DNA from: Sulfurospirillum sp. UBA4058
GTDB taxonomy: Bacteria; Campylobacterota; Campylobacteria; Campylobacterales; Sulfurospirillaceae
Assembly (NCBI GenBank): GCA_002382085.1
Contig: DFZK01000015.1
Location: forward strand, 186,001 to 250,000
Length of the DNA: 64,000 bases
Direction of reading: 5' to 3'
Shown: positions 26,466 through 35,511 of the stretch, piece by piece
Numbering within the stretch: position 1 is the first letter of the stretch
Layout: each line of letters opens with the position of its first letter
The notes under the pieces: generated by a model
What the model saw: the letters and a program-made list of their open reading frames with translations, nothing else
Databases searched by the model: none
Told to the model about the DNA's origin: nothing
Made by a program: the position numbers and the translations under genes

Positions 26466-26909
26466 TTATGCTTGAACACGCTCTTCGGAGATTTCGTGAA
26501 TAACGACGGGTGTTGAAAAATCTGCCTGCTTATCCAAAGCCAGCGGTATCAGCCAGCGTAAATTGGGAATGATGTTCGCGGGTATCTCATCACGTTTGAC
26601 GAGGTATACCTCTTCTTCTTCAACGCTTTTAGCCTCATAGGCAAGATCGGAATACGCATAATAAACATCAAGCTCGTAATAATTCGGACGGTAAATTTTT
26701 GCATAACACGTCCATTGATCCTGCGTTACGAGGACTCCCGTTTCTTCGTAGAACTCTCTTACCATAGCGTCGCACGATAATTCATCGTTTTCAATTTTCC
26801 CGCCGACGCCGTTGAGCAACCCTTGTTGCCATGCCGGACGCCGTTTTTGGATTAAAACGACATGGGTCGCATCTTTGGAAAATAAAAAACCGGTAACGTA
26901 TTTTTTCAT
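26466..26909 (-). CDS. Nudix hydrolase
   Basis: A 147-residue Nudix protein with an intact box: G37-x5-E43-x7-R51-E52-F-x-E55-E56-T-G58. The family splits nucleoside diphosphates linked to another group; the substrate cannot be predicted. The gene stands alone on the minus strand between the first porin and the nap operon. Confidence 0.88.
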   Translation of the reverse strand: MKKYVTGFLFSKDATHVVLIQKRRPAWQQGLLNGVGGKIENDELSCDAMVREFYEETGVLVTQDQWTCYAKIYRPNYYELDVYYAYSDLAYEAKSVEEEEVYLVKRDEIPANIIPNLRWLIPLALDKQADFSTPVVIHEISEERVQA

Positions 26910-27176
26910 CCTAAAACCTTATAACGATACATTGAAATGCTAAGCATTTAAGAAGAAGCGCATCGTTTGGACATTCGGAGCACTTTATCCTGTTCCATTG
27001 TAACCAAATTTCATCTCAAAATCTTTACATGTAAGCCTTGATGTTTCGTTTGCGAACTTTGAGCGTAGGATCATTCTTAGATCGATATGTCACGATGCAA
27101 GGCTTTACGAAGACCGATAGATTCGTGACGTCGTGCCCTTGAATAAACGCAAAATTAAATTTCCAAAACTAAAGTA

Positions 27177-27190
27177 TTGACTTAAGTCAT
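27177..27190 (+). promoter_or_regulatory. Crp/Fnr-type operator upstream of napA
   Basis: TTGACTTAAGTCAT holds a perfect 12-base palindrome (TGACTTAAGTCA) and matches the Crp/Fnr layout TTGAC-N4-GTCAA with one change. A likely -10, TAGAAT at 27213-27218, puts the centre about 41 bases before the start point, the class II activator position. This would fit an Fnr/NssR-like regulator of nitrate respiration. Confidence 0.5.
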
Positions 27191-27249
27191 AGATTGCGAT
27201 TTTGCTTAGTGATAGAATGACTCCGAAACTCAAATCAGGAGGTATCACG

Positions 27250-30039
27250 ATGTCACTTTCACGAAGGGACTTTTTAAAAACAACGGCTGCCGCGAGTGCC
27301 GCCGCCGCGGTAGGCATTAGCGTGCCTAGCGAACTTAAAGCGGCGAGCGAACACGCAGAAGCCGGTTGGCGATGGGACAAAGCCGTTTGTCGTTTCTGCG
27401 GTACCGGTTGCGGTATTATGGTTGCGACGAAAGAGGGAAAAATCGTCGCCGTTAAAGGCGATCCTGCCGCTCCGGTCAATCGCGGACTGAACTGTATCAA
27501 AGGTTATTTTAACGCCAAAATCATGTACGGTGCGGATCGATTGAAACAACCGCTACTTCGCGTCAACGATAAAGGCGAATTCGATAAAAAAGGTCAATTC
27601 AAACCCGTTTCATGGAAGCGCGCGTTTGACGAGATGGAAAAACACATCAAAGCCGCCTTTAAAGCGGGCGGACCTGAGGCAATCGGCGTTTTCGGATCGG
27701 GTCAATACACGATTCAAGAAGGCTATGCCGCCGCAAAATTGATGAAAGCGGGCTTCCGTGCCAACGGCATCGACCCCAACGCACGTCACTGTATGGCTTC
27801 GGCGGTCGTCGGCTTTATGCAAACGTTCGGTATCGACGAACCTGCGGGCTGCTACGACGACATCGAGTTGACCGATACGATTGTGACGTGGGGCGCCAAT
27901 ATGGCGGAAATGCACCCGATTTTATGGTCACGCGTCAGCGATCGCAAATTAACCGCGCCCGATCGCGTTAAAGTCGTCAACCTTTCCACCTACACGCACC
28001 GCTGTTCGGATTTAGCCGACCTTGAGATTATTTTCTCTCCGAGTACCGATCTTGCGATCTGGAACTATATTGCACGCGAAATCGTTTACAATCACCCCGA
28101 AGCGATCGATTGGGATTTTGTGAAGAAAAACATTGTTTTCGCAACGGGTTTTGCAAACATCGGTTACGGGATGCGAACCGAAGCCGAAGCAAAAAAACTC
28201 GGCTACAGTGCCAAAGAGTTGGAGATTATTAAAAAAGAAGACGCCAAAGTCATCAGCGAAAAAGAAGCTCCGGGATTAGCGCATTTAGGCGTTAAAGCGG
28301 GCGATCTTATGGAGATGAAAAACGCGGACAAAGCGATCTTGCATTGGGAAATTAGCTTTGAAGATTTTAAAAAGGCATTAGAGCCGTATACGTTAGATTA
28401 CGTCGCAAAAATCGCTAAAGGCGATCCAAACGAGTCGCTTGACGCATATAAAGCTAAATTAAAACAATTGGCCGACTTGTACATCGAAAAAAATCGCAAA
28501 GTCGTTAGTTTCTGGACGATGGGCTTTAACCAACACCAACGCGGTACGTGGGTCAACGAACAATCTTACATGGTTCACTTCCTTTTAGGCAAACAAGCCA
28601 AACCGGGCGAGGGCGCATTTTCGTTGACGGGACAGCCGAGTGCGTGCGGTACGGCGCGTGAAGTCGGAACGTTTACGCATCGTCTACCGGCGGATATGGA
28701 CGTTTCCATTCCAAAACATAGGGAAATCAGTGAAAAAATTTGGAATTTACCTGCCGGCACGCTCAATCCGATGGGATACCAACACATTATGAATATTCAC
28801 CGCCAAATCGAAAGCGGTAAGATTAAATTCGCATGGGTCAACGTGTGCAATCCTTACCAAGACAGTGCCAACGCGAACCATTGGATCAAAGCGGCGCGCG
28901 AACTGGATAACTTCATCGTTTGTTCCGATGCGTATCCGGGAATTTCTGCGAAGGTTTCCGATCTTATCTTACCTTCGGCGATGATTTACGAGAAATGGGG
29001 TTCATACGGTAACGCCGAGCGAAGAACGCAACACTGGCGACAACAAGTCCTCCCTGTAGGCGACGCGATGAGCGATACGTGGCAATGGGTCGAGCTTTCC
29101 AAACGTTTTACGATTGCCGACGTATGGGGCGAGCAGACGATTAAAGGCGGTAAATTACCGAGCGTGATCGAAGCGGCCAAAGCGATGGGCTACAAAGAGA
29201 CCGATACGCTTTTTGATGTTTTATTTGCCAATAGCTATTTTAAATCGTTCAAAGCCAAAGACGCTATCGGCGAAGGTTTTGACAATACCGAAGTATTCGG
29301 CGATAGCCGAGGCGTTGCCGGAAGCGACGGTAAAGAGTGGAAGGGATACGGATTTTTTATCCAAAAAGCGATTTGGGAAGAGTATCGAAAATTCGGTCTC
29401 GGTCACGGACACGATTTGGCGGATTTTGATACGTACCACAAAGTAAGAGGTCTAAAATGGCCGGTCGTGGACGGTAAAGAGACGCAATGGCGTTTCAATG
29501 CCAAATACGATCCGTATGCGGCAAAAGAGAACAACGGCGATTTCGCATTTTACGGCACGTTTGCCAAAGCCTTGAAAAAAGGTAACTTGCAAAAACCGAC
29601 CACCGAAGAGACGTTCCCGCTTAAAAACAAAGCAAAAATTTTCTTCAGACCGTACATGGATCCGTGCGAAATGCCCGATAAAGAATACGACACGTGGTTG
29701 TGTACCGGACGCGTACTCGAGCACTGGCACAGCGGAACGATGACGATGCGGGTTCCAGAGCTTTACCGTGCGGTTCCCGAAGCGTTATGCTACATGCACC
29801 CAAGCGACGCCGAAGCCAAAGGCTTTAAGCAAGGCGATTTGATTTGGGTCGAAAGCCGTCGCGGAAGCGTAAAAGCGCGTGTCGAAACGCGTGGACGTAA
29901 CCGAACGCCAAGAGGCTTGGTGTTTGTTCCGTGGTTTGATGAAAAAGTCTTTATCAATAAAGTCTGCTTGGATGCGACATGTCCGCTTTCAAAGCAAACC
30001 GATTATAAAAAGTGTGCCGTTAAGCTTTATAAAGCGTAG
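27250..30039 (+). CDS. napA: Periplasmic nitrate reductase catalytic subunit
   Basis: A 929-residue molybdenum bis-MGD enzyme that reduces nitrate to nitrite in the periplasm. It starts at ATG 27250 after AGGAGGT with a Tat signal (SRRDFLK). The [4Fe-4S] ligands are C47, C50, C54 and C82 (CRFCGTGC ... NCIKG) and the Mo ligand is C181 in NARHCMASAV, the NapA hallmark. The C-terminal domain has the TGRVLEHWHSGTMTMR motif. A formate dehydrogenase is ruled out by these motifs and by the napG, napH, napB, napF, napL and napD genes that follow. Confidence 0.97.
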   Translation: MSLSRRDFLKTTAAASAAAAVGISVPSELKAASEHAEAGWRWDKAVCRFCGTGCGIMVATKEGKIVAVKGDPAAPVNRGLNCIKGYFNAKIMYGADRLKQPLLRVNDKGEFDKKGQFKPVSWKRAFDEMEKHIKAAFKAGGPEAIGVFGSGQYTIQEGYAAAKLMKAGFRANGIDPNARHCMASAVVGFMQTFGIDEPAGCYDDIELTDTIVTWGANMAEMHPILWSRVSDRKLTAPDRVKVVNLSTYTHRCSDLADLEIIFSPSTDLAIWNYIAREIVYNHPEAIDWDFVKKNIVFATGFANIGYGMRTEAEAKKLGYSAKELEIIKKEDAKVISEKEAPGLAHLGVKAGDLMEMKNADKAILHWEISFEDFKKALEPYTLDYVAKIAKGDPNESLDAYKAKLKQLADLYIEKNRKVVSFWTMGFNQHQRGTWVNEQSYMVHFLLGKQAKPGEGAFSLTGQPSACGTAREVGTFTHRLPADMDVSIPKHREISEKIWNLPAGTLNPMGYQHIMNIHRQIESGKIKFAWVNVCNPYQDSANANHWIKAARELDNFIVCSDAYPGISAKVSDLILPSAMIYEKWGSYGNAERRTQHWRQQVLPVGDAMSDTWQWVELSKRFTIADVWGEQTIKGGKLPSVIEAAKAMGYKETDTLFDVLFANSYFKSFKAKDAIGEGFDNTEVFGDSRGVAGSDGKEWKGYGFFIQKAIWEEYRKFGLGHGHDLADFDTYHKVRGLKWPVVDGKETQWRFNAKYDPYAAKENNGDFAFYGTFAKALKKGNLQKPTTEETFPLKNKAKIFFRPYMDPCEMPDKEYDTWLCTGRVLEHWHSGTMTMRVPELYRAVPEALCYMHPSDAEAKGFKQGDLIWVESRRGSVKARVETRGRNRTPRGLVFVPWFDEKVFINKVCLDATCPLSKQTDYKKCAVKLYKA

Positions 30040-30062
30040 TCGGTTGGGCTTTGCCCAAACGG
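30033..30062 (+). repeat. 30-bp direct repeat, copy 1 (napA-napG spacer)
   Basis: A perfect 30-base repeat of 30167-30196. It contains TTGGGC-TTT-GCCCAA, a six-base hairpin. The napA stop codon lies within this copy. Confidence 0.9.
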
Positions 30063-30166
30063 AAATAGGGAAAGCGTTAAAAAGTTACATGTAAAGATTC
30101 TACCTCGAAGAGGTAAGCTTTTCACAGAAACATCGAACATTCATGTTCTTGTTTTGCGCATAGCGC

Positions 30167-30196
30167 AGCGTAGTCGGTTGGGCTTTGCCCAAACGG
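30167..30196 (+). repeat. 30-bp direct repeat, copy 2 (napA-napG spacer)
   Basis: Second perfect copy, 104 bases after the first. A short palindrome TGCGCATAGCGCA precedes it, and a TTACATGTAA site (30085) lies between the copies. The 186-base napA-napG gap holds no other feature I recognise. Confidence 0.9.
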
Positions 30197-30225
30197 CGTG
30201 TAAAAATAGATCTAAAAGGATTGTC

Positions 30226-31047
30226 GTGAGCCAGTTAAACCATGAAAAAGCCACGATCACGGAGAGACGAAGATTTCTTTCGTTGATGGCGCAAAGCGTA
30301 GGACTCAGTGCTTTAGGCGGTTTGGTATGGACGGGTTACATTGAAGAAGCCAAAGCGTCGCCCTTGATTCTACGACCGCCCGGAGCCCTTTACGAGAACG
30401 ATTTTATGCGCTTGTGTATCAAATGCGGTCAGTGTGTCGAAGCGTGTCCTTACGATACGTTGCGTTTAGCGGTGCCCGGAGAAAATAAGCCTTTGGGAAC
30501 GCCGTTTTTCATACCCCGAGAGATACCGTGTCATATGTGTACGGATATACCGTGTGTGCCGGTATGTCCGACGGGCGCGTTGAATAAGAGCAGTGTATCG
30601 AGTATTAAAGAAGGTAAAGAGAAGCTGGACATCTTTAAAGCGAAAATGGGACTTGCCGTTGTGGATACGGAGTCGTGTATCGCGTTTTGGGGAATTCAGT
30701 GCGATGCGTGTTATCGTGCCTGTCCCGTTATGGACAGTGCGATTAAGCTGGAATACCGACGCAATACGCGTACGGGAAAGCATGCATACTTAATTCCGAT
30801 CGTGAGTTCCGATACGTGTACCGGATGCGGTTTATGCGAACGCGCTTGCGTTACCGAAAAAGCGGCGATTCACGTTTTGCCGAATGAAGTAGCGCAGGGA
30901 AAACTCGGCGCACACTACATCAAAGGATGGGAAAAAGCGGACGAAAAACGTCTGGAAAACGTCAGCCAAGAGGTGACCACGCATACGAAACGTAGCGAAA
31001 AGAAGGTTGAAGATTATCTCAACAGCGGGGAGGATTTATTCAAATGA
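30226..31047 (+). CDS. napG: Ferredoxin-type menaquinol dehydrogenase component NapG
   Basis: A 273-residue periplasmic iron-sulfur protein. GTG 30226 after AAAAGGA is followed by a Tat signal (ERRRFLSLMAQSVG). Four [4Fe-4S] motifs follow: CIKCGQCVEACPYDT, CHMCTDIPCVPVCPTGA, CDACYRACPVM and CTGCGLCERACVTEKA. With NapH it passes electrons from menaquinol to NapB/NapA, replacing the absent NapC. The frame is open further upstream across the repeat, but no ribosome site supports that. Confidence 0.94.
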   Translation: MSQLNHEKATITERRRFLSLMAQSVGLSALGGLVWTGYIEEAKASPLILRPPGALYENDFMRLCIKCGQCVEACPYDTLRLAVPGENKPLGTPFFIPREIPCHMCTDIPCVPVCPTGALNKSSVSSIKEGKEKLDIFKAKMGLAVVDTESCIAFWGIQCDACYRACPVMDSAIKLEYRRNTRTGKHAYLIPIVSSDTCTGCGLCERACVTEKAAIHVLPNEVAQGKLGAHYIKGWEKADEKRLENVSQEVTTHTKRSEKKVEDYLNSGEDLFK

Positions 31048-31868
31048 AATCATGGATCAAAACACACCGCTTTTTAATCGCACGACGTTTGGTACAACTC
31101 TCTTTGTTGGTGCTTTTTACGCTCGGTAACGTCTACGGTTTTCGTGTGTTAACGGGAAACCTCAGTGCGTCGCTGATAATGGGCGTGATTCCTTTGGCGG
31201 ACCCTTTTGCACTGTTGCAAATTTTCGCGGCGGGTGCGACGGTGAGCATTAACGTGCTTGTCGGCGGCGTGCTCGTTTGGCTTTTTTATACGATCTTCGG
31301 CGGACGCGCTTTTTGTTCGTGGGTCTGTCCGGTCAATATCGTGACCGATGCGGCGAATTGGACGCGAAGAAAGCTCTTTTTAGAGCAAACGGAGCGTAAA
31401 ATTTGGTTGGGAAGAAGTGTGCGTTACTGGCTTTTAGGGCTCAGTTTAGTCCTAAGTTTCCTTACCGGCGTTGCCGCATTTGAGATCGTAAGCCCGATCG
31501 GGATGTTGCATCGAGGCATCATTTTCGGTATGGGTATGGGCGTTGCCGCGATACTGGCACTCTTTTTATTTGACCTTTTCGCCGTTAAAAACGGTTGGTG
31601 CGGACATGTGTGTCCTTTAGGCGGGTTTTACTCGGTGGTGGGGCGATTAAGCCTCATTCGCGTCAAACACGATCATACGAAATGTACGTCTTGTATGGCA
31701 TGCAAAACGGTATGCCCCGAAAAGCAAGTTTTGGGTATCGTCTCCAAGCAAAGCGGAGCGATTCTTTTCGGAGAGTGTACCAATTGCGGCAGATGTATCG
31801 ACGTATGTGAAGGCAATGCCCTTTCGTTTGGCGTGAGAAATTACATCAATGTTGGAGAAAAAGAATGA
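31044..31868 (+). CDS. napH: Quinol dehydrogenase membrane component NapH
   Basis: A 274-residue protein with four transmembrane helices, the CxxxCP motif FCSWVCPVNI and its repeat GHVCPLGGF on the cytoplasmic side, then two ferredoxin motifs (CTSCMACKTVCPE, CTNCGRCIDVCEGNA). It oxidises menaquinol and hands electrons to NapG. It overlaps napG by four bases and napB by four bases. Confidence 0.94.
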   Translation: MKSWIKTHRFLIARRLVQLSLLVLFTLGNVYGFRVLTGNLSASLIMGVIPLADPFALLQIFAAGATVSINVLVGGVLVWLFYTIFGGRAFCSWVCPVNIVTDAANWTRRKLFLEQTERKIWLGRSVRYWLLGLSLVLSFLTGVAAFEIVSPIGMLHRGIIFGMGMGVAAILALFLFDLFAVKNGWCGHVCPLGGFYSVVGRLSLIRVKHDHTKCTSCMACKTVCPEKQVLGIVSKQSGAILFGECTNCGRCIDVCEGNALSFGVRNYINVGEKE

Positions 31869-32389
31869 TAACGCAAAAAAAAGTCATTGCCCTTTTAGTC
31901 GCGGGCATAGTTATCGGTAGCGGATGTGCGGTGTCTCAAACCTACAGTGAGGAAGAGTTGGGACTACGAAAGGTCGATCTCTACAGCGAAAAAAACGTTG
32001 TTGCGGACAATACGGCGTATTCGACGGCGGCGGCGGGAGAATCTAAGGTATTTGAGCGTTCTTACGAGAATGCGCCTCCGATGATTCCACACGACGTCGA
32101 GGGAATGTTGGACATGAGTAAGGACAATAACGCGTGCCTTGGATGTCACCTTCCCGAAGTCGCCGAAGCGGTTAAAGCAACGCCGATCCCCAAATCGCAC
32201 TTTTTCGATATGCGAACGCAAAAGGTGTTAACCGAACTTTCGCAAGCGCGTTTTAACTGCTCTCAGTGTCATGCGCCTCAATCCAACAACGAACCGTTGG
32301 TTAAAAACGAGTTCAAACCGGATTTTCGCGCAAAAGACGCGCAATCGCGCTCACATCTTTTGGATAGCTTAAATGAAGGTGTGAAGTAA
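31865..32389 (+). CDS. napB: Periplasmic dihaem cytochrome c, NapB
   Basis: A 174-residue electron carrier with two c-haem sites, CLGCH (91-95) and CSQCH (132-136), plus the two family histidines in IPHDV and PKSHFFD. A hydrophobic signal ends near GSGCAVS; the cysteine could be lipidated, though the lipobox is not perfect. NapB feeds electrons to NapA. A C-terminal SRSHLLDSLNEGVK tail closes the protein. Confidence 0.93.
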   Translation: MITQKKVIALLVAGIVIGSGCAVSQTYSEEELGLRKVDLYSEKNVVADNTAYSTAAAGESKVFERSYENAPPMIPHDVEGMLDMSKDNNACLGCHLPEVAEAVKATPIPKSHFFDMRTQKVLTELSQARFNCSQCHAPQSNNEPLVKNEFKPDFRAKDAQSRSHLLDSLNEGVK

Positions 32390-32391
32390 CG

Positions 32392-32895
32392 ATGAGCGGC
32401 AGAGGGGGGATACTCGGTACTTTATTCGGTAAGAAAGGCGAAAAAAATTTCAAAACGTTGTGTGTTCGCCCGCCTTACGGTACTCAAAGTACCCTTTTTG
32501 AAGGAAGATGCGTTACATGTCACGATACGCCTTGCGTGAACGCATGTCCTAGCGAGATTATCTTCCTCGATGCCGCACATACGCCTTGCTTAGACTTCGC
32601 AAAAGGGGGTTGTAGCTTTTGCGAGGCCTGTGCTCAGGCGTGTCCGAAAGAAGTTTTAAACGTAGAAACCGGCACGAACGTCTTGCCGATATACGCCAAA
32701 ATCGATATACTCGCATGCATGGCATGGCATCAAAGTCTGTGCAACAGTTGTTTAGACGGGTGCGACGTTCACGCCATTCGCTTTTTAGGACTGTTTAGAC
32801 CGAATATCGACGTCGACGCGTGCAACGGGTGCGGAGGATGCGTTAAGTTCTGCCCTTGCGAGGCGATCACAATGAGGGCAAAAGAGGAGGCATAA
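32392..32895 (+). CDS. napF: NapF-type cytoplasmic ferredoxin
   Basis: A 167-residue iron-sulfur protein with cluster motifs CVTCHDTPCVNACPSEI, CSFCEACAQACPKEV and CNGCGGCVKFCPCEAI. No export signal is present, in keeping with a cytoplasmic maturation or redox role for NapA, as proposed for NapF elsewhere. The position between napB and napL matches the Campylobacterota order. Confidence 0.88.
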   Translation: MSGRGGILGTLFGKKGEKNFKTLCVRPPYGTQSTLFEGRCVTCHDTPCVNACPSEIIFLDAAHTPCLDFAKGGCSFCEACAQACPKEVLNVETGTNVLPIYAKIDILACMAWHQSLCNSCLDGCDVHAIRFLGLFRPNIDVDACNGCGGCVKFCPCEAITMRAKEEA

Positions 32896-33843
32896 ATGCG
32901 TATCGTTTGGTGTTGGTTGAGCGTCGCGTGCATGGTATATGCGGCGACGCTCAATCCTAAATTACAGATACAAGCGAGCGGAAACGTTCAAGCGTTCATC
33001 GTTGCGAACGAACAGGTCGTCGCCGCAACAAACGTCGGAACGATCGAAACGTTTCGTCTCAACGACGGCGTCAAAACGTCGCAAATCGCTTTCCCCAAAA
33101 TTAAAGACTTTACGGGCGATGAGGTTGCTCCGAAAGTTTTCTCCCTCGATGCGTTGGAAGGACGCTTTGTTGCGGTCGTGCAAGCCGAAAACGGAGCGCG
33201 AAGCGTCTATACGGTGCAAAACGGCGAAACGAAAGTCGTGATCGACGCTTCGAAAAATTGGTTTGTTTCCAAAGCGAAGTTTGTCGACAAAGGGCATCTT
33301 TTAATGGCACTATTAAGCAACGAAGTCGTACTGTGGGATCTTCAAAATGCGAAAGAAATCTATCGCGTTCAAGCCAATCCTTCGCATTTTAGCGACATCG
33401 CTTTAAATCAAACGCGAACGCAAGCGGTCAGTTCTTGCGAATCGGGCGAATTGACTCTTTTGGACGTTCAAAGCGGAAAAATCGTCAAAGTTTTTAAAGG
33501 CGGAAACGTCGATAACGTTTACGACGTTGATTTTCACCGACAAAAAATATTAGGTGCGGGTCAAGACAGGCGCGGGGTTGTGTACGATCTTCTCAGCGGA
33601 AATTTTGAGCGATTCGACGGCGATTTTTTGATGTATGCGGGAGCGTTGAGTACGGATGAAACCTTGGCGGCGTTTGCGTTTAACGAGCAAAATCACATCG
33701 TGATTTTCGACGTGGCGAAAAAGAGTCGCTTACACACGCTCGTCGGTCAAAAAAGTACGTTGAATGCGATCGTGTTTATCGACGATCATCGCTTGGTAAG
33801 CAGCAGCGACGATCCTTATATTATGATATGGAGTTTACCGTGA
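32896..33843 (+). CDS. napL: Periplasmic beta-propeller protein NapL
   Basis: A 315-residue protein with a signal peptide (to VYAATL) and repeating WD40-like strands, for example VLWDLQNAKEIYRV, LLDVQSGKIVKVFKG and a terminal IMIWSLP. It has no cofactor motif. NapL occurs only in Campylobacterota nap operons and its function is not settled. The stop overlaps the napD start. Confidence 0.88.
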   Translation: MRIVWCWLSVACMVYAATLNPKLQIQASGNVQAFIVANEQVVAATNVGTIETFRLNDGVKTSQIAFPKIKDFTGDEVAPKVFSLDALEGRFVAVVQAENGARSVYTVQNGETKVVIDASKNWFVSKAKFVDKGHLLMALLSNEVVLWDLQNAKEIYRVQANPSHFSDIALNQTRTQAVSSCESGELTLLDVQSGKIVKVFKGGNVDNVYDVDFHRQKILGAGQDRRGVVYDLLSGNFERFDGDFLMYAGALSTDETLAAFAFNEQNHIVIFDVAKKSRLHTLVGQKSTLNAIVFIDDHRLVSSSDDPYIMIWSLP

Positions 33844-34193
33844 ATATTTCAAGCATTGTGATTCAAGCCAAACCGGAGTATGTCGAAGAAATTATCGCTT
33901 TATGCCAAAAAAGCGATTTTTGCGAATACCATTTCCACGATACCCAAAAGGGTAAAATCGTCGTGACGGTGGAGGGCGAAAATATCGACGAAGAGATGGC
34001 GAAAATGAAAAAAATCGAAAGTTTGCCGCACGTTATTTGCGCCGATATGATGATGGCGTACAGCGAAGACGAGTTGGATGCGGAAAAAGAGAAACTAGAA
34101 CGCGCCGACGTCGTACCGCCTATCTTAAACGACGACACGGTTGCATTAAACGATATCGTCTACCGCGGCGATTTAAAAAAGAAAATTCACTAA
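33840..34193 (+). CDS. napD: NapA signal-peptide-binding chaperone NapD
   Basis: A 117-residue ferredoxin-fold chaperone that binds the Tat signal of NapA and delays export until the cofactor is in place. GTG 33840 overlaps the napL stop (GTGA) with GGAG six bases before it, giving the typical start VNISSIVIQAKPEY. An ATG four codons upstream is possible but lacks a ribosome site. The last ~40 residues are an acidic extension. It ends the nap operon. Confidence 0.9.
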   Translation: MNISSIVIQAKPEYVEEIIALCQKSDFCEYHFHDTQKGKIVVTVEGENIDEEMAKMKKIESLPHVICADMMMAYSEDELDAEKEKLERADVVPPILNDDTVALNDIVYRGDLKKKIH

Positions 34194-34425
34194 GACCGCT
34201 TCTTCCTCTTCCAACGCTTTTTTTATCGGGGTTTTCTCGTAAAACTCCGTCTTCTTTCTTGACATGTCAAAAGCGTATACCCCTTTCTTACGCCTCGTCT
34301 ACCATAGGTTTTGCTCGCAGAGTATTAATCCGAAAAGCTAGATGATTTTATTTAGAGCTTTCTAATCCATAAGAGTTTATTCTTATAATTATATTTAATA
34401 AAAATTATAGTTAGGAGTGAAATCA

Positions 34426-35394
34426 ATGGAAGAAAAGAGTGCATGCGAGCACAATAGGATTAAGTTTTTCCCGATTATGATGTACGCGATCGTGATGGGA
34501 ATGAGCGGTCTTACGATTATGTACCAAAAAGCGGCATTATGGTTATCGATGAGTCCGTGGATCGGTACGGTACTGATGGGGATTTCGACGCTACTTTTTT
34601 GCGTTATTACGCTACTTTACGTCCTTAAATACCTGAAATACGCACCCGCGGTTCAAAAAGAGTTTTCGCATCCGATTCGTCTCAACTTTTTTGCGGCGAT
34701 TTCGATTTCGATGCTGATGTTGGCCATCGTTTATAAAGAGACGTATCCTCCGGTTGCGGCTATTTTTTGGTATCCCGGAACGTTGCTTCATTTTTACTTG
34801 ACGATGTACACCGTATCGTTTTGGATCAACCGCAATCAAGAGTTAGAGCACTCCAATCCCGCGTGGTTTATCCCCATCGTCGGCAATCTACTGGTTCCCG
34901 TGGGCGGCGTCGGGTTTGCGAGCCACGGTATTTTGATGTATTTTTTCAGTTGCGGACTTTTCTTTTGGATCGTATTGTTTGCGATTTTACTCAACCGCAT
35001 TATTTTCCACCATCAGTTGGTCGTCAAATTTATGCCGACGATGTTTATTTTAATCGCACCGCCGGCGGTGGGCTTTATCGCTTATTTTAAGATGTACGGA
35101 ACGATCGACGCTTTTTCGACGATCTTGTTCAATCTCGCCCTTTTCTTTACGCTTTTACTAGCTTTTATGTACAAAAACTTCGTGAAAATCAAATTTTTTA
35201 TCTCATGGTGGGCGTTCGTGTTTCCTTTGGCTGCTATGGCGATTAGCACGATGTTAATGTATCACGAAACCAAAGACCTCATTTTGTGGGGACTCTCTTA
35301 CGCGATGATTGCGGTAACGAGCATCGTCATAGCCGTTGTGGCGTATCAGACGATTTTACATATGCAACGCGGCGAGATTTGCGTTCAAGAATAA
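34426..35394 (+). CDS. TDT/SLAC1-family (TehA-like) transporter
   Basis: A 322-residue membrane protein with ten helices like TehA/SLAC1 anion channels: GMSGLTIMYQKA at helix one, FFAAISISMLML at helix three, NPAWFIPIVGNLLVPVGG with its conserved proline, and a central gating-type phenylalanine region. The substrate is a small anion such as nitrate, nitrite, sulfite or tellurite. The place behind nap makes nitrite or nitrate worth testing. ATG 34426 follows TTAGGAG; a GTG three codons upstream overlaps that site. Confidence 0.8.
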   Translation: MEEKSACEHNRIKFFPIMMYAIVMGMSGLTIMYQKAALWLSMSPWIGTVLMGISTLLFCVITLLYVLKYLKYAPAVQKEFSHPIRLNFFAAISISMLMLAIVYKETYPPVAAIFWYPGTLLHFYLTMYTVSFWINRNQELEHSNPAWFIPIVGNLLVPVGGVGFASHGILMYFFSCGLFFWIVLFAILLNRIIFHHQLVVKFMPTMFILIAPPAVGFIAYFKMYGTIDAFSTILFNLALFFTLLLAFMYKNFVKIKFFISWWAFVFPLAAMAISTMLMYHETKDLILWGLSYAMIAVTSIVIAVVAYQTILHMQRGEICVQE

Positions 35395-35412
35395 AGACTC
35401 TTCAGGCTTGCA

Positions 35413-35442
35413 CGGCACGAAAGACGAAGCTTTTTCGTGCCG
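35413..35442 (+). terminator. Strong hairpin after the TDT transporter
   Basis: CGGCACGAAA and TTTCGTGCCG form a perfect ten-base stem with a ten-base loop. A T-run (GTTTTTAAG) follows about 12 bases on. Confidence 0.7.
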
Positions 35443-35511
35443 ATGTTGAGCGTTTTTAAGACGATTTAAGGTACACTTGACTCCTTAAAAGTTAATCATA
35501 AAGGTCAATCT

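Noticed and set aside
27250..30039. Large Tat-exported molybdoenzyme as a formate dehydrogenase (partner for Hyf)
   Set aside because: The RHCMASAV Mo-cysteine context and the following napGHBFLD genes identify it as NapA.
30040..30225. CRISPR-like repeat-spacer unit between napA and napG
   Set aside because: Only two repeat copies with hairpins, no third unit and no cas genes in the window.
32396..32412. Phase-variable poly-G tract at the start of napF
   Set aside because: Only six G in a row; too short for typical Campylobacterota slippage tracts.
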